Source: an uncultured Bacteroidota bacterium | Lineage (GTDB): Bacteria; Bacteroidota; Bacteroidia; Bacteroidales; GCA-2748055 | Reading direction: 5' to 3' | Assembly: GCA_937129385.1 (NCBI GenBank) | Contig: CAKZNC010000106.1 | Location: 1-38,926 of the forward strand | Length of the DNA stretch: 38,926 nucleotides | Shown: piece after piece, positions 6,515-14,896 of the stretch | Layout: each line of letters begins with the position of its first letter | Numbering within the stretch: the stretch's first letter is position 1 | Made by a program: the position numbers and the translations under genes | The notes under the pieces: model-generated | Told to the model about the DNA's origin: nothing | The model's input: only the letters and a program-made list of their open reading frames with translations | Database searches by the model: none

Positions 6515-9500
6515 TGCAGAACGGAATGGAGAAGAACAAATACAGAGAATTTAAACTCACGACAGCAGCCCTTAAAAACAGGAACACGGTATTCCTGCTT
6601 ACCCTGCTTATCATTGCATTCGGTTGGTACTCCTATAAGAACCTGCCAAAGGAACTCTTCCCGGAAATCGTCCTGCCTACAGTGCTTGTGCAGACTACCT
6701 ATCCCGGGAATCCACCGCTTGACATCGAAAACCTGATCACGCGGCCAATTGAAAAGGAGATTGAATCTGTCTCGGGGATCAAGGAGATTCGCTCCACCTC
6801 TTCACAGGATGCGTCGCTGATCTTTGTGGAGTTCAATACAGACACTGATATCAAGGTCGCTTTACAGGATGTAAAGGATGCAGTGGATAAGGCAAGAAGT
6901 GAACTGCCCAACGATCTGCAATTTGATCCCGTGGTGCAGGATATCGATTTTTCAGAGTTTCCAATCATCAATATCAATCTATCAGGGGATTACAGCGTGG
7001 AGGAGTTGAAGGGCTATGCAGAACTGCTTGAAGAGAGGATTGAATCGGTACAGGAAATATCAAAAGTTGAAATACGGGGAATCGATGAGCGGGAGATAAA
7101 AGTAGATGTAGACCTCGTCAAGCTTGAATCTTACGACCTGACATTTGATGATATTGAGTTTGCGATCTCACAGGAGAATGTCTCCATTTCAGGAGGTGAG
7201 ATCAAACTGGGTGATACCAGGCGCTCTGTCAGAACTGTTGGTGAATTTGAGAATGTCGAAGAATTGCGGAATATCATCATCAAACGTGAAGGCGATGTAG
7301 TTGTTTTCCTGGAAGATGTGGCCGATGTTGCTGATGGGTATGAAGAACCGAAAACTTTTACCAGGCTTGATAACCAGTCTGTTGTAAGCGTTCAGGTCAT
7401 TAAGAAAAGTGGTGAAAACCTCCTGGAGGCCACGGACAAGATCTTTGCATTGCTGGACGATGCCGAGAGCTCAGGTGACATTCCTGCGGAAATGAATGTA
7501 ACCATTACCAATGACCAGTCGGAGATGATCCGGATGCAGCTGAGTAACCTGGAAAACAGCATGATCATGGGTGTGATCTTCGTGATCCTTGTGCTCTTCT
7601 ATTTCCTGGGTACCAGGAATGCCCTTTTTGTGGGGCTCGCGATCCCGATGTCCATGTTCCTCTCTTTCATTTTGCTGGATGCACTTGGATTCAAGGTTAA
7701 CCTGATCGTGCTGTTCTCACTCATTCTGGCCCTCGGATTGCTTGTGGACAATGCCATTGTTACAGTCGAAAATATCTATCGGTTTGTTGACCGTGGCTTC
7801 ACGCCCTTCCAGGCTGCAAAAAGAGCCGTCGGAGAGATTGCATATCCCATCATCACCTCTACCTCTACAACCCTCGCCGCATTCCTTCCACTGGCATTCT
7901 GGGGTGGCGTAACGGGTGAGTTCATGAAAAACCTGCCCATCACGCTGATCATCGTACTGACCTCTTCCCTCTTCGTTGCCTTGGTGATCATACCTGTATT
8001 CTCGGCTACCTTCATAAAAATGGGAGCCGACAGGAAGGACAACATGCCAAATGTGAAGAGAGGAATCATAGCTGCACTCATTCTGATGGGCATTGGAGGA
8101 CTGTTCTACATACCGGGATGGAACGCAGTCGGCAGCCTTGCCATCATTTTCGGTATGATCGGTCTCCTGAATGCACTGTTCTTTCATAAAGCTGAAGACT
8201 GGTTTCAGAATGTTTTCCTTGACTGGCTTGACAATATCTATTCGAGATTGCTTCGATTCGCATTACGGAAATGGAACCCGGTGTTCTTCTTTGTCGGAAC
8301 CTTCCTGTTACTGATCTTTGCGATCGGATTCTTCCAGGCGCGGGATGTGAATGTAAACTTCTTCCCTGAGAATGAACCTTCTTATATCAATGTGATCGCT
8401 GAATTACCTATTGGTACAGATATTTCTGCAACCAATGACTTCATGAAGGAACTGGAAGCTGATGTGCAAGAGATCATTGAACCCTACCAGGACATAGTGA
8501 AATCAGTACTAACAACGGTAGGGGTAGGAAATGATCAGTTTGAAGCCGGAAACAAGCCCAATGAAGCTCTTACGACAATCTCGTTTGTCGATTATGAAGA
8601 CAGGAACGGTATAAACACCTCTGATATTCAGAGGGAATTGGCAGATAAACTGCTCAACCAGTACCCGGGGGTGATCCTCTCCCTTGAAAAAGACAGGATG
8701 GGCCCTCCAGCCGGAGATCCGATCAGTATCGAAATATCCGGAAATGAATTTGAACAGCTCATCTTGATCACTGATACCGTCTTGCATAAAATCGAGCAGT
8801 CTGAGATCCCTGGGATCGAAGCCCTCACCATGGATCTTGATGTAGGTAAACCTGAATTACTCGTAAGTCTTGACCGGGAAAAACTGCGAAGGTACGGACT
8901 CTCGACACTGCAGGCTGCAAATACACTCCGGACCGCCCTCTTCGGCAGAGAGGTGTCTGATTTCAAAATGGGCGAAGATGAGTATCCCATCAACATGCGT
9001 CTGAAAGAGGAGTACCGCTATAATTCCTCTTCCCTGTTGAACATAGGATTGTCCTATGTAGACAACGGTCAGACCATCCGTATTCCGCTTTCAGCCGTTG
9101 CAGATGTCAAATACAGAAGCACATACGGGGCAGTGAAAAGAAAAGACCTGAAACGTGTGATCACACTTTCATCCAATGTGATAGAGGGCTATAACCCCAC
9201 ACGCATCAATCAGCAGATAAAGGAGGTCCTGGATGAATACCAGTTTCCGGAAGGATACAGCTATGAATTTGGAGGTGAACAGGAAGAGCAGCAGGAATCC
9301 ATGGCATTTCTCATGCGGGCAATGTTGATCGCACTTGCCATCATCCTGATGATCCTGGTCACCCAGTTCAACTCGGTCGTGAAACCAGCTATCATTATTG
9401 CAAGTGTGGTCTTTAGTACCATAGGAGTATTTGGCGGCATTGCTACCTTTAAAATGGATTTCATCGTAGTGATGACTGGTATCGGGATCGTTTCACTCGC

Positions 9501-9960
9501 CGGAATTGTTGTGAACAATGCGATCGTATTGATCGATTACATTGAATTACTTAAAAAAGAGAGGCGAAGCAAGCTGGGACTCGGCAGGGATGATTTCCTG
9601 CCGGTAGATGAAGCCACAGCGGCTGTGATCGAAGGAGGGCGGACCAGGCTGCGACCAGTTCTCCTGACAGCTATTACAACTGTCCTTGGACTGCTCCCCC
9701 TGGCGGTCGGACTGAACATTGATTTTGGAGGACTCCTGCGTGAATGGAAACCAGACATCTATTTTGGGGGTGACATGGTGATCTTTTGGGGCCCGATCAC
9801 CTGGACCGTTATATTCGGACTTACGTTCGCAACGTTTCTCACGCTGGTGATCGTGCCGGTAATGTATAAAATTACTGTGCAGATCAGCAAAATGATCAAC
9901 ACCAGGGTCATCAAAATGAGAAAGGTCGAGAATGGAACAACGGAGGAACATTCAGTATAA
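6514..9960 (+). CDS. RND family efflux permease (AcrB/HAE1-like)
   Basis: A 1148-residue inner-membrane proton-driven pump. The N-terminal helix FLLTLLIIAFGWYSYKNLPKELFPEI opens the family pattern, followed by the porter motif TTYPGNPPLDIENLITRPIE. TM4 carries GLLVDNAIVTVEN (Asp412-Asn413), so the second acidic residue of the AcrB Asp-Asp pair is Asn. The second half repeats the architecture, with SLAGIVVNNAIVLIDYI in TM10 and GGRTRLRPVLLTAITT. An unusual extra pair of hydrophobic segments lies at about 517-556, between TM6 and TM7, which helps explain a length about 100 residues above AcrB. Substrates are unknown. The start ATG at 6514 overlaps the adaptor stop; ATG at 6526 is an alternative. 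Confidence 0.93.
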   Translation: MQNGMEKNKYREFKLTTAALKNRNTVFLLTLLIIAFGWYSYKNLPKELFPEIVLPTVLVQTTYPGNPPLDIENLITRPIEKEIESVSGIKEIRSTSSQDASLIFVEFNTDTDIKVALQDVKDAVDKARSELPNDLQFDPVVQDIDFSEFPIININLSGDYSVEELKGYAELLEERIESVQEISKVEIRGIDEREIKVDVDLVKLESYDLTFDDIEFAISQENVSISGGEIKLGDTRRSVRTVGEFENVEELRNIIIKREGDVVVFLEDVADVADGYEEPKTFTRLDNQSVVSVQVIKKSGENLLEATDKIFALLDDAESSGDIPAEMNVTITNDQSEMIRMQLSNLENSMIMGVIFVILVLFYFLGTRNALFVGLAIPMSMFLSFILLDALGFKVNLIVLFSLILALGLLVDNAIVTVENIYRFVDRGFTPFQAAKRAVGEIAYPIITSTSTTLAAFLPLAFWGGVTGEFMKNLPITLIIVLTSSLFVALVIIPVFSATFIKMGADRKDNMPNVKRGIIAALILMGIGGLFYIPGWNAVGSLAIIFGMIGLLNALFFHKAEDWFQNVFLDWLDNIYSRLLRFALRKWNPVFFFVGTFLLLIFAIGFFQARDVNVNFFPENEPSYINVIAELPIGTDISATNDFMKELEADVQEIIEPYQDIVKSVLTTVGVGNDQFEAGNKPNEALTTISFVDYEDRNGINTSDIQRELADKLLNQYPGVILSLEKDRMGPPAGDPISIEISGNEFEQLILITDTVLHKIEQSEIPGIEALTMDLDVGKPELLVSLDREKLRRYGLSTLQAANTLRTALFGREVSDFKMGEDEYPINMRLKEEYRYNSSSLLNIGLSYVDNGQTIRIPLSAVADVKYRSTYGAVKRKDLKRVITLSSNVIEGYNPTRINQQIKEVLDEYQFPEGYSYEFGGEQEEQQESMAFLMRAMLIALAIILMILVTQFNSVVKPAIIIASVVFSTIGVFGGIATFKMDFIVVMTGIGIVSLAGIVVNNAIVLIDYIELLKKERRSKLGLGRDDFLPVDEATAAVIEGGRTRLRPVLLTAITTVLGLLPLAVGLNIDFGGLLREWKPDIYFGGDMVIFWGPITWTVIFGLTFATFLTLVIVPVMYKITVQISKMINTRVIKMRKVENGTTEEHSV

Positions 9961-9977
9961 TTTTGTAAATTGAAACT

Positions 9978-10712
9978 GTGAGAGTCTACATCATAATCAT
10001 TTCTCTGTGGTGTGTCATTCTCCCCGATGGTTATGGGCAGAAACAACATTCAGCGTTCAGTGAGCGGACAGAGGAACGGCGGGATCTTGTATTTAACGAG
10101 ATTGCCGGATACCCTGGGATCGATATACATGATACTGCTGTCTTGAATGCAATGTTCAGGGTTCCCAGGCATGCATTTGTTGTCGCTCCATACCAATCGT
10201 ATGCATACCTGAACCGCCCATTGCCCATCGGATATGAGCAGACGATCTCACAGCCTGTAATCGTTGCCTCAATGACCCAGCTGCTCAACCTGGAGGAGGA
10301 TGACAAGGTGCTCGAGATCGGAACAGGCAGTGGCTACCAGGCGGCCGTGCTTGCTGAACTCGGGGCAGAGATCTATACCATTGAAATCGTTGAAGAGCTC
10401 GGCTTGCGTGCGAAGCAAACACTCCGCGATTTGGGCTATAAGAACATACATGTAAAAATCGGGGACGGTTATGCAGGATGGCCGGAGTTTGCACCATTCG
10501 ACAGGATCATTGTTACCTGCTCACCTGAGGATGTGCCGGAGCCCCTGGTAGATCAGCTTGCTTCCGGCGGCAGGATCGTCATCCCGGTTGGTCCGTTGAA
10601 TAAAACACAGTATCTTGTAGTAATTAAAAAGGATGCCGACGGGAAGCTGATCAGGGAGTTGAAATATCCTGTTCGTTTCGTTCCAATGACAGGCAAAGCC
10701 CTGGAAAATTGA
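9978..10712 (+). CDS. pcm: Exported protein-L-isoaspartate O-methyltransferase
   Basis: A 244-residue SAM-dependent methyltransferase that methylates L-isoaspartyl residues in damaged proteins so they can return to aspartate. The family marks are TISQP (89-93), SAM motif I VLEIGTGSGYQAAVLAEL (111-128), the acidic post-I strand IYTIEIVEEL, and FDRIIVTCSPEDVPEPLVDQL. It starts at a GTG at 9978 with a hydrophobic leader (MRVYIIIISLWCVILPDGYG), probably a signal peptide, which predicts a periplasmic location; cytoplasmic Pcm lacks this leader. The gene begins 17 bp after the RND pump stop and is followed after 4 bp by a small unknown gene, so it probably belongs to the efflux transcript. Confidence 0.88.
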   Translation: MRVYIIIISLWCVILPDGYGQKQHSAFSERTEERRDLVFNEIAGYPGIDIHDTAVLNAMFRVPRHAFVVAPYQSYAYLNRPLPIGYEQTISQPVIVASMTQLLNLEEDDKVLEIGTGSGYQAAVLAELGAEIYTIEIVEELGLRAKQTLRDLGYKNIHVKIGDGYAGWPEFAPFDRIIVTCSPEDVPEPLVDQLASGGRIVIPVGPLNKTQYLVVIKKDADGKLIRELKYPVRFVPMTGKALEN

Positions 10713-10716
10713 TCAA

Positions 10717-11136
10717 ATGCAACAGAGTGACTACATTCTCAGGGAAATAGAGAAGATATCCATCCTTCTGATGGGTATCATGGGCAAATTGAAAAGAAAG
10801 CAAGAGGCAAAGGAAACTGTCGACGAAACTAACTACAAAGGTTATTGCGAGGAGATCAGTGAGAATGCCGGATTTGATCTCGATAGCCTGTTTTGTGTCG
10901 CACCACCGGGATTCGACAGCTTTTTCAAAAAACACCATGGATTGGATGACCGGAACATTGAATTGCTTGCCGATATTATGCTTTCCATGGGGGAGATATC
11001 CCCCCAACCACGTAAAAAGATCATGCTCACAAAGGCACTAAATATATACAAATACCTGGATCAAAGGCAGAAAACTTTCTCCATGGAACGCGCCAGCAAT
11101 ATCTCCCGGACTGAGGAGCTGCTGAATAATATCTGA
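10717..11136 (+). CDS. Hypothetical protein, helical, 139 residues
   Basis: I do not recognise this gene with confidence. The N-terminus (QQSDYILREIEKISILLMGIMGKLKRK) is an amphipathic helix reminiscent of the DUF6483-type opening described in other phyla, but that is a loose resemblance. The remainder (residues 40-139) is predicted mostly helical, with a Pro-Gly turn (VAPPGFDSFF) and a basic segment PRKKIMLTKALNIYKYL. There is no signal peptide or membrane segment. It starts 4 bp after the isoaspartate methyltransferase gene and is the last gene before a 119-bp gap, so it is probably cotranscribed with the efflux genes. Confidence 0.75.
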   Translation: MQQSDYILREIEKISILLMGIMGKLKRKQEAKETVDETNYKGYCEEISENAGFDLDSLFCVAPPGFDSFFKKHHGLDDRNIELLADIMLSMGEISPQPRKKIMLTKALNIYKYLDQRQKTFSMERASNISRTEELLNNI

Positions 11137-11255
11137 GGGTAAGGTATCAGGGGACGATTTTTCACTTCGAATACACAAATTCCTCTACTTTTTCCGTTAT
11201 TTTTAAACTTGAAGAGTTTGGATTCAATTGCACTGAAAAAATTATTACACATAAA

Positions 11256-12644
11256 ATGAGAAAATTTGTCCTTTTTGTTACTCTGTTATCATTTGTCTTC
11301 GCAACAAAATCATGCAAGGACCCTGAGCCGACCGAAGTTGAAATCATCAATTCATGGATATGGGATGTGATGAATGATGTTTACCTGTGGGCAGACGAGG
11401 TGGATCAGAACCTCTACCCCACTGAAATGGATGATCCTGAACAGTTCTTCGAAAGCCTTCTTTATGAGGAGGACCGGTTTTCCTGGATTGTTGATGATTA
11501 CCAGGAGCTTTTGAACAGCTTTAATAACATTGACCTCTCCAATGGTATCTCCCCCTATTTCATTCGTGTCGGAAGTACGAATGAGGTGATTGCCGTGGTC
11601 GAATACGTAGCAGATAATTCTCCTGCAAGTGATGCCGGGGTCAAGAGAGGCGATATCATCAGCGAGATCAACGGCACCGTGCTGGATGTCGATAATTTCA
11701 GTAGTCTGTTTTACGCAGACCAGGTTACATTGGGTTTTTCCGATTATGTGAACGGGACACTCGTGGCAAATGACAGGGAGGTCTCTCTTACTTCCGAAAT
11801 CGTTGAAGTGAATCCGGTTGCACATCATGAAATCATTGAATTTGAAGGTTCCAGGATCGGTTATATCACTTATACCGGTTTCAGCGAAGGTGATAATTTG
11901 AAATGGGTTGATTCGATGAACAACGTTATTGCAGAATTTCAAACAGAAGGAATCAGCGAGGTGATCATGGACATCAGGTACAATCCTGGCGGACGGGTCT
12001 CCGTTGCCAATCACATTGCAGCAATGCTGAGCCCCTCTGAAATTCCAGCCGGAGACAATGTGTTTGTGAATTTTCGTTGGAATGATGACTACCAACAGTA
12101 TTTTGAGGCTGAAGAGGGTGAAAATTCCGGCAACCTGGTGGTCTTTTTTGAAGAGGACCCCGGCTATAACCTGGATCTGACCGATGTGTATTTTCTTACA
12201 GGCTGGCATTCAGCCTCAGCCTCAGAGCTGATCATCATTGGCCTTGACCCTTACATGAATGTGGTACAAGTGGGTGAGAATACATATGGGAAATTTTACG
12301 GATCAATCACCATACCGGATACAGAAGAACCCACAAGGCACAATTGGGCCATGCAACCTCTTGTCTTTAAATTTGCCAATTCAGTTGGGTATACAGACTT
12401 TTATGATGGACTGACACCTGACATTGAAGTAAATGACGACCTTTTAAACCTGAAACCATTTGGAGATATCACCGATCCCGTAATTGCAGCGGCTATCGAA
12501 GATATTACCGGGGTAAGCCCCATTGCAAAGAAGTCGGTATCACAAAGACCAGACTATACTTTACTTCCCGACCCGGTCAGGGAATCAAGGATTCGAACGG
12601 AGCTTACTACGCCGCGCTTGCTTAAACCGGGGATGAGAAAGTGA
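11256..12644 (+). CDS. S41 family C-terminal-processing-type peptidase lipoprotein
   Basis: A 462-residue serine protease of family S41. The N-terminus is a lipoprotein signal with Cys20 in ATKSC, so the enzyme should be anchored on the periplasmic or outer-surface side. A PDZ domain spans about 95-180, including NSPASDAGVKRGDIISEING (121-140). The protease domain has RYNPGGRVSVANHIAAML (241-258) and the Ser motif SASASEL (319-325). Ser321 and Lys346 (TYGKFYG) are 25 residues apart, the same spacing as the Ser-Lys dyad of Prc, supporting an active enzyme. The gene stands alone, converging on pyrD with a 24-bp gap. The substrate is unknown. Confidence 0.88.
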   Translation: MRKFVLFVTLLSFVFATKSCKDPEPTEVEIINSWIWDVMNDVYLWADEVDQNLYPTEMDDPEQFFESLLYEEDRFSWIVDDYQELLNSFNNIDLSNGISPYFIRVGSTNEVIAVVEYVADNSPASDAGVKRGDIISEINGTVLDVDNFSSLFYADQVTLGFSDYVNGTLVANDREVSLTSEIVEVNPVAHHEIIEFEGSRIGYITYTGFSEGDNLKWVDSMNNVIAEFQTEGISEVIMDIRYNPGGRVSVANHIAAMLSPSEIPAGDNVFVNFRWNDDYQQYFEAEEGENSGNLVVFFEEDPGYNLDLTDVYFLTGWHSASASELIIIGLDPYMNVVQVGENTYGKFYGSITIPDTEEPTRHNWAMQPLVFKFANSVGYTDFYDGLTPDIEVNDDLLNLKPFGDITDPVIAAAIEDITGVSPIAKKSVSQRPDYTLLPDPVRESRIRTELTTPRLLKPGMRK

Positions 12645-12668
12645 GGAAGGAACCCGGCAACGGATCAC

Positions 12669-13718
12669 TCAACGATTTGACCGGCGCTTCCTGAGAATGG
12701 CTTTGTTGATCCGCCTTGCGAATCCGGGACCATTATAGATAAATCCGGAATAGACCTGCACCAGGGTGGCCCCGGCATCCAGCATCCTGAGCGCATCATC
12801 AGTGGTCATGATACCTCCTACACCGATAATCGGCAACTTGCCCCCGGTACGGTCTGCAATATACTTTACAACTTCCAGGCTTCGCCCGGTAAGCGGACCG
12901 CCACTCATGCCTCCTTTCCCAATGGCACTGATCTTTCCAGCATCTGTTTTAAGTCCGTCCCGCTTAATCGTTGTATTGGTCGCAACAACCCCGTCTATTC
13001 CATATTTATCAATAATATCCAGGGTCGTGTTGATCTGATCCTCATTCAGGTCAGGTGATATCTTAAGCAGTATGGGAGTCAATTGCTTCTTTTCACTGCG
13101 TATCGATGAAAGTCTGCCAAGAATGGACTCCAGTCCGTCCTGGTCCTGTAACTCATGAAGATTCGTAATGTTCGGACAGCTGACATTGACTACAAAATAA
13201 TCAACATAGCCATAGAGCTTACGAAAACAGGTCTCATAATCAGCTACAGCAACTTCATTTGCAGTAAGCGTATTTTTACCGATATTGCCACCAATGATAA
13301 GAGATGAGGGCTTCCCCTGATCCAGTCTGCCTACCATCGCATCTACCCCCTCATTATTAAATCCCATCCGGTTGATCAATCCCTGGTCAGCCGGTATCCT
13401 GAAACTCCGCGGTTTTGCATTGCCTGACTGTCCCCTGGGAGTGACAGTGCCAACTTCAATATGCGAAAAGCCAAAATCCGCAAACTCCTCAAAGATCTCT
13501 GCATTCTTATCAAATCCTGCAGCCAGCCCAACCGGACTGCTAAACTTAAGGCCCAGGAATTCTGTGTGTAATTCCGGATCACGCACCTGATAGATTCTCC
13601 TCACTACCAAACGAAGACCGGGAATCTTAAAGACAAATCGAATGACTGCCAGGAGATGGCGATGGATTACCTCGGGAGGCCAGAAAAATAATATGGGACG
13701 GAACAGGAACCTGTACAT
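12669..13718 (-). CDS. pyrD: Quinone-type (class 2) dihydroorotate dehydrogenase
   Basis: A 349-residue FMN enzyme oxidising dihydroorotate to orotate in pyrimidine synthesis and passing electrons to quinone. The N-terminal extension (MYRFLFRPILFFWPPEVIHRH) is the membrane-associating helix pair of class 2 enzymes. Core motifs are VGLAAGFDKN (63-72), RMGFNNEG (117-124), NVSCPN (178-183), VATNTT and IIGVGGI. In NVSCPN the catalytic-base position is Cys181, where E. coli PyrD has Ser175; Cys is the class 1 residue. I take the ATG at 13718, which gives the usual N-terminus; a TTG at 13733 would add five residues. It lies 30 bp downstream of an XRE regulator gene on the same strand. Confidence 0.93.
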   Translation of the reverse strand: MYRFLFRPILFFWPPEVIHRHLLAVIRFVFKIPGLRLVVRRIYQVRDPELHTEFLGLKFSSPVGLAAGFDKNAEIFEEFADFGFSHIEVGTVTPRGQSGNAKPRSFRIPADQGLINRMGFNNEGVDAMVGRLDQGKPSSLIIGGNIGKNTLTANEVAVADYETCFRKLYGYVDYFVVNVSCPNITNLHELQDQDGLESILGRLSSIRSEKKQLTPILLKISPDLNEDQINTTLDIIDKYGIDGVVATNTTIKRDGLKTDAGKISAIGKGGMSGGPLTGRSLEVVKYIADRTGGKLPIIGVGGIMTTDDALRMLDAGATLVQVYSGFIYNGPGFARRINKAILRKRRSNR

Positions 13719-13748
13719 CGGATTTTTGCACAAAGATAAAAGAATTCC

Positions 13749-14255
13749 TTAAGCAGGATCATAGGCATCGAATGAATTGTCTCCGTACAAAACGATGATC
13801 TTTGATACCTGCTTGCCACTCTTTCCGTACGCACGCGAAACATGGTCGACAGCCTGTCCTTTTACTTCATCAGAAACAGTTTTTTCGGCCTTTGGCGCAC
13901 CATTCACGGATTCGCTCAATTCTCCGGGAGTTAAAACACTGGGATGATCCACGATATTTTTCTCATCTTCAGTATCTTTCGAAGATGGCGTAACCGTATC
14001 CTCATTCGAAGTACTAAATAACGTCCCTCCAATAGGAGTACCTTCTCCCTGGTACATCTCTCCCTTTCCAAGCAGCAGCCAATCAGCATTTAACAAAGGA
14101 AAAGCCTTTAATGTCTTCTGAAGAAAATCAAAGCTGGGCTTGTTCCGACCCGAGACAATGTGAGATACACTCGAACGCTGAACACCTATAACATCGGCAA
14201 ACCGGGAAGAGGATAACTGCTCTGTATCCAATAACTTCAATAGTCGTTCTTCCAT
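13749..14255 (-). CDS. XRE-family helix-turn-helix regulator
   Basis: A 168-residue protein. Residues 1-65 form a Cro/C1-type HTH: LLKLLDTEQLSSSRFADVIGVQRSSVSHIVSGRNKPSFDFLQKTL, ending in the LLNADWLLLGKGEMY stretch typical of Bacteroidota members. The C-terminal 95 residues are polar, apparently disordered and of no recognised family. The start is the ATG at 14255. A TAnnTTTG-type -7 element 20 bp upstream is embedded in a 12-bp near-palindrome, suggesting autoregulation. The gene is followed after 30 bp by pyrD on the same strand, so the two may share a transcript; whether it controls pyrimidine genes is unknown. Confidence 0.85.
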   Translation of the reverse strand: MEERLLKLLDTEQLSSSRFADVIGVQRSSVSHIVSGRNKPSFDFLQKTLKAFPLLNADWLLLGKGEMYQGEGTPIGGTLFSTSNEDTVTPSSKDTEDEKNIVDHPSVLTPGELSESVNGAPKAEKTVSDEVKGQAVDHVSRAYGKSGKQVSKIIVLYGDNSFDAYDPA

Positions 14256-14270
14256 ACCATATATCAGTTT

Positions 14271-14282
14271 TTACAAATGTAA
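14271..14282 (-). promoter_or_regulatory. Operator overlapping the -7 element of the XRE regulator gene
   Basis: TTACAAATGTAA at 14271-14282 is a near-palindrome (arms TTACA/TGTAA). On the minus strand it contains TACATTTG (14281 to 14274), an exact match to the TAnnTTTG -7 consensus, about 20 bp before the regulator start codon. A protein bound here would block the promoter. Confidence 0.5.
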
Positions 14283-14317
14283 TCATAATATAGTTTACTT
14301 ATGTGACTTATGTGTGT

Positions 14318-14329
14318 TTACAATTGTAA
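14318..14329. promoter_or_regulatory. Perfect palindrome TTACAATTGTAA, probable second operator
   Basis: A perfect 12-bp palindrome related to the element at 14271-14282, with centres 47 bp apart. A half-site ATTTGTAA follows at 14342-14349. Paired sites of this sort are usual for dimeric HTH regulators; the binding protein is inferred to be the adjacent XRE regulator. Confidence 0.45.
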
Positions 14330-14836
14330 TTGTCAAATGTCATTTGTAACCAATGAGTTGTTTTAATCATGCAGATGTACGTGTTACAGGAATTGATATC
14401 TCGTGCTTTTGATAATGGTTTCCTGGTATGTATAATGACGTGTGACCTCCTGTTTTGTTTGTCAGCACAGTAGTTTAACCTGTATTTACCAGAATCTGTA
14501 ATATCTATTGTGGATCGTCCCGTATCAGTGGATATGGTGCCGTATCCCACTCTGCTTCAGCGATTGAATCACCTTCCAAAATAAGAAGTACTAGTATCAC
14601 TTTAACTAATACTTCATCTATAAATGTTTATAATACTAATATACAGTTAATTATATACCTATATTTACTATTTGAAAGCAAGTATTTAACCTTTGTGGCG
14701 TTAAATAGCTATAATAGGCTTCAAATATATGCTGTATAATGCTCTTTTATAGTAATTTATAGATACTGCCTTACAGATCGTAAGGGCAAGTTTGGGTGGA
14801 TACATTTGTAATCAGGTGACTCGTTGATTAATGTAT

Positions 14837-14896
14837 ACATATGTGTATTTTGTGGTCGATTTATTTGATGGTCAATGGTTACATATGTGTATTTTG
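14837..14896. repeat. 16-bp direct repeat ACATATGTGTATTTTG, two copies
   Basis: The 16-mer at 14837-14852 recurs exactly at 14881-14896, 44 bp apart, about four helical turns. Related ATATGTGGTAAATATGTAAC follows at about 14911-14930. These contain the palindrome ACATATGT and could be iteron-like protein sites. Confidence 0.6.

Noticed and set aside
11352-12209. A 285-codon minus-strand open frame
   Set aside because: Antisense to the S41 peptidase, whose Ser-Lys dyad and PDZ domain are intact.
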